DNA from: an uncultured Synechococcus sp.
Lineage (GTDB): Bacteria > Cyanobacteriota > Cyanobacteriia > Phormidesmidales > Phormidesmidaceae
Length of the DNA: 64,000 bases
Assembly: GCA_937911865.1 (NCBI GenBank)
Contig: CALDSK010000166.1
Location: 47,276 to 111,275 of the forward strand
Direction: 5' to 3'
In this document: positions 34,024-43,493 of the stretch, piece after piece
Layout: each line of letters begins with the position of its first letter
How positions within the stretch are numbered: the stretch's first letter is position 1
Made by a program: the position numbers and the translations under genes
Notes under the pieces: model-generated
Told to the model about the DNA's origin: nothing
Databases searched by the model: none
What the model saw: only the letters and a program-made list of their open reading frames with translations

Positions 34024-37000
34024 ATGGCAATTGCACAACCCAAAAAGCTCGTTCACGTCGATAGTCTCTCTCATGAGGGCACCGTAATTGTTTTCGGAGA
34101 AGATCGCCCAAAAGATCCGAACACACAGCAGGAAGATCCTAAACTACGCAAGCTCTGGTACAAGATTCTAGACCTTGCCCAGACGGACGGGCGCGATCAG
34201 CCTGGGGCTTGGGAAGATTCTACCCACTGGACCCGGTGGTACGAAGTGCCTTTTCCAGCAGAGCTCCGGGCCGCAGGCATGAGCTTACTGAACGTGAAGC
34301 GACGGGTCGATCACCAGACAGCTCTTTTTCCTGGCTGTTGGAAAGTAATTAGTAAGGATGGTTTTATCTATCTTTATCGAGCGCTAGATCTCACAAGCCT
34401 TTCAACCAGTAGTGCGCCCAATGAAGCTGGCGAAGTCACCAGCGAAATAGCTGGTGAAGTCACTAGCGAAATCACTAGCGAAGTCACTAGCGAAGTTACA
34501 GTGCGCGTGTATGCCAATCGCTACACGCTTCCACGAGAGCTGAGCCCTGATGGCGGCGACAGTAAAGGAACTGCAGGTGAGGCGATTACAGTGCCCCAGT
34601 TGCGCTGTGCGCGTGAGGCTCGCTACCGTCGCAGCGCTCAGCGGGAGACGCCGGCCAGTGACACAGACTCGCAGGGAACGAGAGACATGACGAGGGAGGC
34701 TTTTGAAGAGCCCACACTCGAATTCAGCATGCTCCGCCCCCACGAAGGTCACTTTACAGTCACGCTTACGCCTTCAAACGTGCCCGGTCGAGAACGGTGG
34801 CAATTTTTCTGCAAGTCTATCTTTCAACCCAAGGCTGAACTCAAGGCTGAACCCAATCCAGATTCCAGCGCAGAACCGACAGACCTAGCCTTAGAATTAG
34901 ACGTATTGCCCGCGCCTCGTCCGGCGATCGCATGTTACTCATTTCTCTGTAACGACAATGGCTGGGTTGACCTAACCGAAAAGTTCGACCAGCTCAACAC
35001 ACAGACAGATCCGTTTTCTATCTTGCCCGATCGCCTGGCAGTACTCGTACACAAAACGCTGGGTGACTTGGAGCTATCTAGCCGTCCCGACGCACTCACC
35101 TTTCGGCTGCAGGAACACTCTGGTGGATTCGACGATGAAGAGGCGCGAGCGGCAAGTCCTCAGCGGGTAATGCTAAGCGCACTAGTTTCGTGGGATGAAA
35201 GCAAAGGGCAGATCGAAAAGAGACCTGGACTCATCAGCCTAGATTTCCCCCTAACTGATACTGGTGCGATCGCAATCGATTCAGAAATTTCAGTCGAAGA
35301 CGTCAGCTTCGCTCGCACCGCACTGTCCTTAAATGCACCGTCTGATCGAGTCTTTTTACCGCCGCCAGCCGGGAAGCTCGACAATGTTGTACGCTCGTCC
35401 GATTTTTCAATACACGCGTGGGTCAAGCACGATGCAGGCTCTGGCACCCTGCTAAGACAAAACCTCACCGAAGGAGAACAGCCTACCGAAGAAAACCCTA
35501 CAGGCGACGGCTGGTGGGCCATTCAGTGGGACGCAACAACACAAGAACTCATTGCGACCTACTGCGCGGCCCAAACCCGTCATATAGTCCTTCGTACGCC
35601 AGCGCCAGTATCCTTTACCTGGCATCATATCGGCTTAGTCAAATCAGGAGAATCTCTCGCCCTCTACGTAAACGGCACTCAAGTCAACAGCTCAACTGAT
35701 GCACAGTCATCCTCCGATGAGGCGATCAACGGGACAATCGTTCTAGGTGGGGCGCTAAGAGCAGAAGATCCCCTTTGGATTGACTACCGCATTGACCAGG
35801 TGATTCTCTACCGTGAGGCTGTTGTAGCGTCTCTAGAAACGCTTTATCTCGAACTCAGTGAGGAGCAGCAACAGCAGGAAAATATTCTTGGACATTGGAC
35901 ATTTGATAATGCCGACGCTGACGCTTTGCTCAAAAGCGGTGCCGATTTGGTGACTCAGACAGCCCCCCTGTTTCCACCAGAGCCTGCTGCATTTGAGCTG
36001 GGGTTAGGAGAGAAAAGTGTGGGTATGGGATTACTCCACGTTCCTGCCTGGAAAATGTTGCCAGGCTCTGGGCCCAATCTCTTTCGAGGCGCAGATGGTA
36101 TTGTCCGAGTGTATCTAGCCGCAAAGCATCAAAAGGACGACCAGCCGAGCGCTGGGACTTTGGTGTACAACACGACCTCCACAAGGGCGCAATTTACATT
36201 GCCTTGGCTTTCAACAACAGAAGCGACAGGAACAACAGAAGCCACTGAACAAACCGGCGCTGTAATTATGCAGGGCCGTAAGCCGGGGCCCATTCTCAAT
36301 CGGACCCAGTTAAACCTAGAAGCAGGCAGCCAGTCAGACACACTAACACTGACCATCAGCCATCCTTACCTGCCAGATCTAAAAACTTACGAAGAAGTCT
36401 GGCATGACCTGCCCACCAGCCTGAGCGAGTTTATTCAGGTCATTAACGGTACAGCCAGCAGCGAACCTGCTGCCGCTGACGTTCTCAACGGAGACCTGCC
36501 TTACTATGCCTATGCAGAAAAAGGACCTTATGGAGACCGTCAGGGCCCTTATGCTTCGGAGCTTTTTCGGGCGATCGCACCTTTAGTCTCAGACAACGGC
36601 GGTATTCCGCGCTTGCAGCCAGGCGTAGCCCTTATACGGCAGCAGGGCAACTTCACCGGTTGGACCCGGGCCCCCCTAGCAGTTTCCGGTCGGTTCGGGA
36701 CTCACGAAATGGCCACCGGTAGTGACCCAACAGAAACAGAAAAAGTCAAGGTCATAGCAACCGCAACCTCAGCACTTGCAGGGACACTACCGCTACGAGC
36801 ACCCGGTGACTTTGCTTTCGAGCTGTGGGCGAACCCCAAGGGAGGGACAAAAGAACGTCAGACCCTCATGTGCTGGCATCAGGAAAAAGGCGATGGGGTG
36901 TCTCTGGCGATCGCACCTGTAGATAGTTTTGCCTTTTCTGACAATAGCATTGGCAGCAGCATCAGCCTGGCTGAAGGTATGAATCTACTTGATTCGGGTA

Positions 37001-40000
37001 TAGCATTCGAGGCGCAGTTTCAGATTCCCCAAGGTGGCGCCGGTGGCAATGCTGGCAACCTGATCGTTGTTGTTACCAACGAAACATGGGAACTCAATGC
37101 CAACAGCATCATCGACCAAGTGCTCGATTTAAGAATCGAGCAGCCTGGTCTATCCGAGGAAGACATTGCCGCCGCCCGTGCGTGGGCCACCGCTGCACGC
37201 CCGGACTTAGAGAATCCCGCAGTCACTATCGCTGGAACCATAACTGTCGCACTAAAAGTTCAGGAGCGGCGTGTGCTGGTAACGGCAACGCAGCGCTTAG
37301 CAGACGCTGACGCCGGTTCAATTGCCGATCTTTGGCTTCAGCTGGTTCAAGGAGAAAGCGCCTCGCCTGCGGGAGAGAGCTGGTCCGTAAAGCGGGCGAT
37401 CGCACCCGAACCCATCAACGCCGAGAGTGTCCTTCTAGACACCAAGCTAGTAGAAGCAGAAGGCTCCGATGTGACAGTAGAGATCATCGTCACACCAGTC
37501 GATGAAGGATCCTCACTCATTGAGCTGACTCATGATATGAGACCCATAGGCAGTGAGGCTATTTGTACGGTCAATGGTCGTGAGCTAACAAGACAAAACC
37601 GGCCAGAAACCTGGATGCAAAGTGGCAATAGCGTCAGCCGAGGAGAAATTCTGCTGGGGACCGATAACCCCAACGAAATTCCGTTTACCGGCACAGTTAA
37701 ACAGGTATCAGTCTGGGGAGCAACTTCGACCAGCGGCCTTCCATTAGTGAAAGCAACACCTATTTCTAACAACAGTGACGCGTCTATTCAGATAACAGGT
37801 AGCTTAGGAGAACGCACTCAGCCCGTCGATGTAACCTCTCTAGAAAGCGGATTCAAGGTTGCAACAAGCTTGGGCGATCGCGCCTTCGAAACCCTAACAG
37901 CCAACTCAGCAACAGATTGGCTTCACCTGGCTGTGGTTTGTTCTGACAACATTGCTATTCGCTGCACACAAGATGGCGATCGCGCCGTTATCAAAGATGC
38001 CGACGGTCTAAACCCCAACCAGGCACTCACCATCGACTGTATTTTGGTGCGTGATGACGCAGCCCAAGACCGATGGCTATTCAGCAAAACTAATCTGCAA
38101 GGTGACAGCTCAGAAATCACCTTCGCTCTAGGCATTACAGCAGCTGGAAAGCCGCGCCTACGCTACACCCTGGAGGTTGACGGAGACTATCAGATTTACG
38201 ACCTGGTTGGAGAGCAGAGTCTCCAAGTAGGTCGGCCTTACGAAATATTTGCGACGGTAAAGCTCGCTGAATACTTCGACCCACCCAAGCCAATCTATAA
38301 CTCTGACCCTAAGTTAAACAAATTCCGCAATCAAATATGGATGCAACATGCGCTGATTGCAGTTTGGGACATCACCGCCGCCAATTGGATTGGCAGTGCA
38401 CCTCGCGATTTTCCAAATAGTTATCCTGAGGCCGAGAAGAGAGAGAAATCGGAAAGAAGTGCTGACAAATTGTTGTCGCCCATTCCTGCCTTGATCGACA
38501 AAAACACCGATGAACCATTTTTCCTGACACCGTTATCCGCTGCATCTACTAGCGATCGCACGGTCACACTGCGTATAGCAGACGAAAATCACACCACGCA
38601 GGCAGTGACTTTTCGCTCCACTTCAGGTTTAGCTGCCATTGGAGCCTACAGTGGCGAAGATCCCAAAACGCTAGAGATAGATGATATCGGCTATTTTCGA
38701 GGTGTTATTGGCCACGTGCGGATGTGGACTAGTAGCCTATCTGTTGCAGCGCTAAAGCTACTGGCCACGCAGCCGGGCCAACCGAGTGGTGTCAGCAAGC
38801 CTGTTGCCTGGTGGCAATTTAACGAAAATAGAGGCTTGCAAGCTCAAGACAGCCAGAGTGGAGCAGCCGCTCGGCTGAACCGCGAACAGCTATGGGCCTA
38901 CGCAAGAGAGACCGCACGCTTAAGCCTTTTCCTGGACGGACGCATCGCAACACTACAACCCTCCGACTATAAACCTACCTATGGCAGCCATGGAAAGCTA
39001 CGATTTGGCGGGAGGGAGACGGCTAACGGCGGTATCGAAGTCTACGAGGGTAGCCTCGATGAGCTACGCCTCTGGTCAGACATTCGCTCTAATGAAGAGC
39101 TGTTAGACAGCATGCATCTGCGGCTTAGCGGCAAAGAAGATGACCTGTTAGGATACTGGCCAATTTCAGCTCGCTCAGGGCCACTGATCAAAGATGAAGC
39201 CCCAGGCATGCATCATGCCACGCTAGTGAAAGGTGAAACACCGCTAACATCTGGCGACCTACCTCTACTCAGACAATTTTGGACAGAAGTCGGCGCGCCC
39301 GTTAGCGATGACTTGCCTCAAGTACGCCACCTGCTGGGCGGTCAAAAAAATAGCTATACAGCCTATCGAGTAGGCGCTCCCAGTACAGCCGCCGAGTATT
39401 CAGAAATTCAAATCTCTCCTACAGGTCAGCTAGTCGGTGCATACAAGCGGGCGATCGCCTGGGCCGAAACAGGCGGGCTCTCCGGCTTTGCCACAGGCTT
39501 CAAAACAGGCGATGCCGATCTCACCTACATCGGTCAGGCACAGTCGGCCCCTACTCTGATTGGCTACATCGAAGGCGCACCTCCGGTACCTAGTGAAAAC
39601 CTGACCCGGCCATATTGGGCCAGTGACACTGACTATTCTGGCTATAGCGGAAACACCGCTGTGACCCTAGAGACAGCAGACAATACGACGCTGACATTTG
39701 CATCGGACTGGAATCAAGGTCTAGGTCTCTCCACCGCCTTTAAAGTAGGAGCTGCAACAGCCGTTGAAATGGAGGCAGAAGCTGGATTTTCATTGGGTGC
39801 GCACACTGCCCTATCGGCAACACTGCTGATGGCCGACACTGAATTTGTCACCGCCATCGGCTCATTAGACAGTGTTTGGAGCACGTTCAAGTCTCACGAA
39901 ATCGGTATCGGCACCAGTCGTACCCTGACCAATACCTTCGGACTAGGCGGGCGTTGGGAAGGAGCAGATCAAGTCCTCAATCACACCGTAGGTCGGCGCT

Positions 40001-42321
40001 ATGTGCCAGATAACACCGGATACGCGTTGGTAAAATCTGGAGTAGCCAATGTCTACGTTATGCAACTGCGCTCCAATGGAGCCATGCTGGGAATTCAAAT
40101 GAGCCCTGACCCCGATATTCCCGAAGACTTCAATATCATCACATTCAAAATTCGAGAGGACTACACCCGCCAGGGAACTTTGGATGGCAAAATCGGCTTC
40201 GTCAACGATCCAGCCTATCCCCATGCCGACCAGTCGAGAGGTAGTTATTTTCGGCCCCGAGAAGTTGCCAATTTGGAGGCCAGAATTGAAGCTTACGAAG
40301 CACGGCTTTTGGCAAATTATGATTCATTCGACGCAGAGAATTTAGGTCGTAGCCCCTTCACAAACGAAAAATCAGTAATTGAAAACGGACTGGAGATTCC
40401 TTATAACTGGGGAGAATCTCTCAGTAAACGCAACATCGTCAATACTTATGTTTGGACAGCTAGCGGCGGCTTCTTCTCTGAAGAACTCAACACTAGCATC
40501 ACTCGCACGGAGTCCAAAGGGGGAAACTACTCTCTGTCTGGCAACCTAGGAGTAGGTAGTTCAGGAAAAATAACGGTTGTAGGCGTTGGATTTCATTGGG
40601 AGGCGGCTGCACTATTCGGCGCAAGTCTTGAAACATCTGTTACAAAAACGAAATCTGAAGGTCGTGATTTTGGCCTAAGCGTTGATGTGACTTGTGATGA
40701 TCTACTCGAACGCTATACCGGCGATCCTCAGCAAATGTATAGTGGCGAAGCCGCAGCAGGCAAAGTCAACGGCTATCGCTTTAAAAGCTTCTACCTAGTT
40801 CCCGATAAAGAGCATTTTTCGACCTTCTGGGATACGGTTGTCGACCCTGATTGGCTAGAAGGAGAGGACAACGACGCGCGGGCGCTGCGCCAGGCCAAAG
40901 GAAACCTGAACAATGTATGGCGAGTGCTACATCGGGTTACATACGTGAGTCGTGTACCGCCCAAAGACAAAAAATCTCTTGGCAACAAGGGGGCCGTCAC
41001 CCGCGCTGTAGTGCATGAGATTCCCAACTGGCAGGTGGTCAACCTGGTGCTAGACGTCATTCGCACAGGCGTTACTTCTCAGGGCGATCGCATTGGCATT
41101 TCACACCCCAGATCAGGTACCGAAGTGGCTCGCAAATTTATTGCATTAGCCGTGGATGATGTCGTGACCTATCAGTGGGCGCCTAACGCACCCTGGTGGC
41201 AGCAAACGGTGATAGAGGCCCATCCCATAGAAGCTGAAATAATAGAAGCTGAAGTGATAGAGGCTGATGCGATCGCTCCCGACATCGCTCCCGACGCAGA
41301 AGATTCCCCAAGCGAAACGGAAACCATCACCCCTGAGGAGGAAACCACCCTAGGTGAATTAGTACCCACAACAAAAGCGGGGAAAACCTTCCAAAACTTA
41401 CGCACAGACGTCTACGAGTACATGGTGGCCTACTTTGAAACAGGCTTAGCAGACAACAATCCTAGACTCCGGAACGGTCCTGCTGGCCCCGATCCAACAG
41501 AACCCGAAGACCCCGAAGTACCACCGCTGCCACCAATAACGACCCTGGAAGAAGGTGCTGAGGAAGCACTGCACCTCTACTTGCTGAACCGTTCTTGGCA
41601 CTACCAAGATAGCCGTGGGCAAGACGATCTTAACTACGCATGGCCCGCCGAGCTCCGTCACGACGAACTGCCGACCGTTGTTCCAGGGCAACCAGCCGTG
41701 CAAGGGCGGCTGATCCTTCCCGGTTCAAGCATTGCCGCCGATGGCTCGCCCCGACCACCCGAAAGGGCCCACCTAGCAATGTCGTCCGACTGGGGTCGCC
41801 TAAAAGATTGGACAACCGAACTGGTCTTCCGTCAAACGCAGAAAGGTCCTGCTGTGCTGCTAGCCCCCAGCGCCTATCTATCAGAAGCCCAAAAGCCTTT
41901 CCATTGGCTCTGCATTGACAACGAACGCCGTGACGGCTCTCTGGCGATTTTTCCCGTAGGCGCGCGCGAATCGGTAAGTTTGCCCGGTGTTAACACTCAA
42001 TCGGTCGATAAGCTAGTTTACCTAGCGCTTTCCTTTACACACTCGCGTCCAGACGCAGAAACTGACACAGTAGCTACTGAAGCCGAATTAATTGTCCGCT
42101 GGTCAGTAGAAGGCCAAGACCAGATTCGGACCCAGCGGCTGACCGCGGTGGACGGAGACGCTGCGGGGGGGCATCTAGTGTTGGGCGGCGACGGTGAAGA
42201 TCTGTTCCACTTTTACTTCGCGCGTGGGGGGTTTGAAGTACTGCACCTTGCATTGCATGGAATAGCACTGGGTGACGCGGAGGTGAATCGACGGGCACGG
42301 GCGTTAGGGCTTATTCGCTAA
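34024..42321 (+). CDS. Giant 2765-residue protein with multiple LamG-like domains, unknown family
   Basis: No signal peptide or membrane helix. The N-terminal module (1-130; LRKLWYKILDLAQ, LRAAGMSLLNVKRRVD) is followed by a degenerate EVTSEI repeat (about 136-160) and a module ending FTVTLTPSNVPGRERWQFF. LamG/concanavalin-like jelly-roll segments are inferred at about 430-620 (FSIHAWVKHDAGSG, HHIGLVKSGESLALYVNG), 905-1240, 1327-1580 and 1629-1706 (LSLFLDGRIA, GSLDELRLWSDIRSNEE), with another near the C-terminus. Residues 1870-1990 and 2150-2230 show alternating Ser/Thr/Gly and hydrophobic residues (NYSLSGNLGVGSSGKITVVG, SVTKTKSEGRDFGLSVDV), as in beta-pore formers. An acidic Ile-Glu-Ala linker lies at 2397-2440. 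Eleven HIP1 octamers indicate long residence in this genome. Confidence 0.85.
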   Translation: MAIAQPKKLVHVDSLSHEGTVIVFGEDRPKDPNTQQEDPKLRKLWYKILDLAQTDGRDQPGAWEDSTHWTRWYEVPFPAELRAAGMSLLNVKRRVDHQTALFPGCWKVISKDGFIYLYRALDLTSLSTSSAPNEAGEVTSEIAGEVTSEITSEVTSEVTVRVYANRYTLPRELSPDGGDSKGTAGEAITVPQLRCAREARYRRSAQRETPASDTDSQGTRDMTREAFEEPTLEFSMLRPHEGHFTVTLTPSNVPGRERWQFFCKSIFQPKAELKAEPNPDSSAEPTDLALELDVLPAPRPAIACYSFLCNDNGWVDLTEKFDQLNTQTDPFSILPDRLAVLVHKTLGDLELSSRPDALTFRLQEHSGGFDDEEARAASPQRVMLSALVSWDESKGQIEKRPGLISLDFPLTDTGAIAIDSEISVEDVSFARTALSLNAPSDRVFLPPPAGKLDNVVRSSDFSIHAWVKHDAGSGTLLRQNLTEGEQPTEENPTGDGWWAIQWDATTQELIATYCAAQTRHIVLRTPAPVSFTWHHIGLVKSGESLALYVNGTQVNSSTDAQSSSDEAINGTIVLGGALRAEDPLWIDYRIDQVILYREAVVASLETLYLELSEEQQQQENILGHWTFDNADADALLKSGADLVTQTAPLFPPEPAAFELGLGEKSVGMGLLHVPAWKMLPGSGPNLFRGADGIVRVYLAAKHQKDDQPSAGTLVYNTTSTRAQFTLPWLSTTEATGTTEATEQTGAVIMQGRKPGPILNRTQLNLEAGSQSDTLTLTISHPYLPDLKTYEEVWHDLPTSLSEFIQVINGTASSEPAAADVLNGDLPYYAYAEKGPYGDRQGPYASELFRAIAPLVSDNGGIPRLQPGVALIRQQGNFTGWTRAPLAVSGRFGTHEMATGSDPTETEKVKVIATATSALAGTLPLRAPGDFAFELWANPKGGTKERQTLMCWHQEKGDGVSLAIAPVDSFAFSDNSIGSSISLAEGMNLLDSGIAFEAQFQIPQGGAGGNAGNLIVVVTNETWELNANSIIDQVLDLRIEQPGLSEEDIAAARAWATAARPDLENPAVTIAGTITVALKVQERRVLVTATQRLADADAGSIADLWLQLVQGESASPAGESWSVKRAIAPEPINAESVLLDTKLVEAEGSDVTVEIIVTPVDEGSSLIELTHDMRPIGSEAICTVNGRELTRQNRPETWMQSGNSVSRGEILLGTDNPNEIPFTGTVKQVSVWGATSTSGLPLVKATPISNNSDASIQITGSLGERTQPVDVTSLESGFKVATSLGDRAFETLTANSATDWLHLAVVCSDNIAIRCTQDGDRAVIKDADGLNPNQALTIDCILVRDDAAQDRWLFSKTNLQGDSSEITFALGITAAGKPRLRYTLEVDGDYQIYDLVGEQSLQVGRPYEIFATVKLAEYFDPPKPIYNSDPKLNKFRNQIWMQHALIAVWDITAANWIGSAPRDFPNSYPEAEKREKSERSADKLLSPIPALIDKNTDEPFFLTPLSAASTSDRTVTLRIADENHTTQAVTFRSTSGLAAIGAYSGEDPKTLEIDDIGYFRGVIGHVRMWTSSLSVAALKLLATQPGQPSGVSKPVAWWQFNENRGLQAQDSQSGAAARLNREQLWAYARETARLSLFLDGRIATLQPSDYKPTYGSHGKLRFGGRETANGGIEVYEGSLDELRLWSDIRSNEELLDSMHLRLSGKEDDLLGYWPISARSGPLIKDEAPGMHHATLVKGETPLTSGDLPLLRQFWTEVGAPVSDDLPQVRHLLGGQKNSYTAYRVGAPSTAAEYSEIQISPTGQLVGAYKRAIAWAETGGLSGFATGFKTGDADLTYIGQAQSAPTLIGYIEGAPPVPSENLTRPYWASDTDYSGYSGNTAVTLETADNTTLTFASDWNQGLGLSTAFKVGAATAVEMEAEAGFSLGAHTALSATLLMADTEFVTAIGSLDSVWSTFKSHEIGIGTSRTLTNTFGLGGRWEGADQVLNHTVGRRYVPDNTGYALVKSGVANVYVMQLRSNGAMLGIQMSPDPDIPEDFNIITFKIREDYTRQGTLDGKIGFVNDPAYPHADQSRGSYFRPREVANLEARIEAYEARLLANYDSFDAENLGRSPFTNEKSVIENGLEIPYNWGESLSKRNIVNTYVWTASGGFFSEELNTSITRTESKGGNYSLSGNLGVGSSGKITVVGVGFHWEAAALFGASLETSVTKTKSEGRDFGLSVDVTCDDLLERYTGDPQQMYSGEAAAGKVNGYRFKSFYLVPDKEHFSTFWDTVVDPDWLEGEDNDARALRQAKGNLNNVWRVLHRVTYVSRVPPKDKKSLGNKGAVTRAVVHEIPNWQVVNLVLDVIRTGVTSQGDRIGISHPRSGTEVARKFIALAVDDVVTYQWAPNAPWWQQTVIEAHPIEAEIIEAEVIEADAIAPDIAPDAEDSPSETETITPEEETTLGELVPTTKAGKTFQNLRTDVYEYMVAYFETGLADNNPRLRNGPAGPDPTEPEDPEVPPLPPITTLEEGAEEALHLYLLNRSWHYQDSRGQDDLNYAWPAELRHDELPTVVPGQPAVQGRLILPGSSIAADGSPRPPERAHLAMSSDWGRLKDWTTELVFRQTQKGPAVLLAPSAYLSEAQKPFHWLCIDNERRDGSLAIFPVGARESVSLPGVNTQSVDKLVYLALSFTHSRPDAETDTVATEAELIVRWSVEGQDQIRTQRLTAVDGDAAGGHLVLGGDGEDLFHFYFARGGFEVLHLALHGIALGDAEVNRRARALGLIR
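34430..34500 (+). repeat. In-frame degenerate tandem repeat in the giant gene
   Basis: Four or five copies of a 15- to 18-nt unit near GAAGTCACTAGC encode EVTSEI-type repeats near residues 136-160, joining two modules of the giant protein. Confidence 0.8.
41214..41290 (+). repeat. In-frame degenerate tandem repeat encoding an acidic linker
   Basis: Repeats of about 15 nt near ATAGAAGCTGAA encode IEAE-type units, followed by two copies of GACATCGCTCCC. The linker separates the pore-like region from the C-terminal LamG-like segment. Confidence 0.8.
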
Positions 42322-42345
42322 ACCGACTCATTCGCTAAACCGAAA

Positions 42346-43248
42346 TTATAGCTGCTGAAAGACTTTAGGCGTGACACCAGTTGAGCGTTTAAAGTGGCGG
42401 TTGAGATGGCTTTGATTGCTAAATCCACAGGCGATCGCAACATCGGTAATAGTCATTCTTTTCTGAGACAGCAGTCGCTTTGCCCGCTCAATCCGCTGCT
42501 GAATGATGTATTGATGAGGGCTCAACCCTATCGATTGTTTGAAAGAACGAGAAAAGTGATATTGACTCAGATCAGCTATCATCACTAATTTTTTCAGGGT
42601 TATAGGTTGATCCAAATGTTGATCAATATAGTCAATAATAAGCGCTAATTTTTTAACAGAGAGAGCTCCTAACTTTTGAGGCTTTTGATCGACTCTCGTC
42701 GAAAAATTTGTTAAGAGATGAACAGCGAGCGCATTGGCCATCGCTGTCGCATACAGTTGATCGGTATCTTGAGTGGATAGGCCTGTACTGATAGCCAGTG
42801 CCAGTTGGGCTATTAAGGGGTCTCTCGCCTGCACCTTTGGTAGCAGTGAAAACCGGTCAGTTTCCCAAATTGCTAGTGCATTGCGAACCAGCAATTGCGG
42901 AGCGAGATTAATCGCGGTCACGCTGATTGCGCTGTCCCAACTCACCTTAAACATACATCCAGCCGGCGCAATATTTGCATCGCCAGTCAAGACCGCAAGC
43001 TTGTGAACACGACCATTAGCCTCAACTTCACAGTTAATAGCAGAACCTGTATTAATAGCTATGACATGATGATCTAAACGTAGTTTCGGCGTTCCTCCTT
43101 TTGGCAAGCAGTGAGTCTTTATGTTGAAATCGGAACCACACAAAGACTTACTGCCAGGCACGGATGAATTGCTGGGGTCTGCATCGGCTTTAATGCCAGC
43201 ACGCGTGAGTGTAGCCGATGCCTGATTATGCTGCATAGCAATCCTCAT
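42346..43248 (-). CDS. AraC family transcriptional regulator
   Basis: 300 residues from ATG at 43248; ATG at 43236, with AGGA 6 nt upstream, is an equally good start. The N-terminal sensing domain (about 1-190) is of the cupin-like type with no recognisable ligand. The C-terminal AraC pair of helix-turn-helix motifs is clear: ITLKKLVMIADLSQYHFSR, and MTITDVAIACGFSNQSHLNR ending with FKRSTGVTPKVF. It is an activator or repressor of an unknown target. It converges with the giant gene (stops 24 nt apart), so regulation of the giant gene is not implied by position. Confidence 0.93.
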   Translation of the reverse strand: MRIAMQHNQASATLTRAGIKADADPSNSSVPGSKSLCGSDFNIKTHCLPKGGTPKLRLDHHVIAINTGSAINCEVEANGRVHKLAVLTGDANIAPAGCMFKVSWDSAISVTAINLAPQLLVRNALAIWETDRFSLLPKVQARDPLIAQLALAISTGLSTQDTDQLYATAMANALAVHLLTNFSTRVDQKPQKLGALSVKKLALIIDYIDQHLDQPITLKKLVMIADLSQYHFSRSFKQSIGLSPHQYIIQQRIERAKRLLSQKRMTITDVAIACGFSNQSHLNRHFKRSTGVTPKVFQQL

Positions 43249-43381
43249 ATATTCAAAAATATTAAAAGCAGGTTCGTTGGGCAAAAGTCCCAAATAAATA
43301 TACAGATGGAATAAGAAAATATGCAGCAGTTGTTACCAAAAAATATTATATGGAAAACGAAAAAACTCTTATGTGCTCTTT

Positions 43382-43427
43382 TCTGCAACGCTCACATAAC
43401 AAAATCTGCAACGCTCACGTAACAAAA
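43382..43427. repeat. Tandem repeat, 23-nt unit, two copies
   Basis: Two adjacent copies (43382-43404, 43405-43427) of TCTGCAACGCTCAC followed by ATAACAAAA or GTAACAAAA differ at one base. They lie between the AraC gene and the tldE-like gene. Confidence 0.88.
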
Positions 43428-43493
43428 AAAGACGTCGACAAAATGTGACGCCTTCAAAGAAATCTAACAGCTGCCATACCGAAAAAAGGGTGT

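Noticed and set aside
34402..34752. Minus-strand open frame in the giant gene with a repetitive acidic end
   Set aside because: It is a shadow of the EVTSEI-coding repeat; no ribosome-binding site or domain.
34024..42321. Tc-toxin A component or S-layer protein identity for the giant protein
   Set aside because: Characteristic Tc or SLH motifs were not found; LamG-like content alone does not support either name.
42346..43248. AraC regulator as controller of the giant gene
   Set aside because: It converges with the giant gene and is far from its promoter; nothing in the sequence links them.
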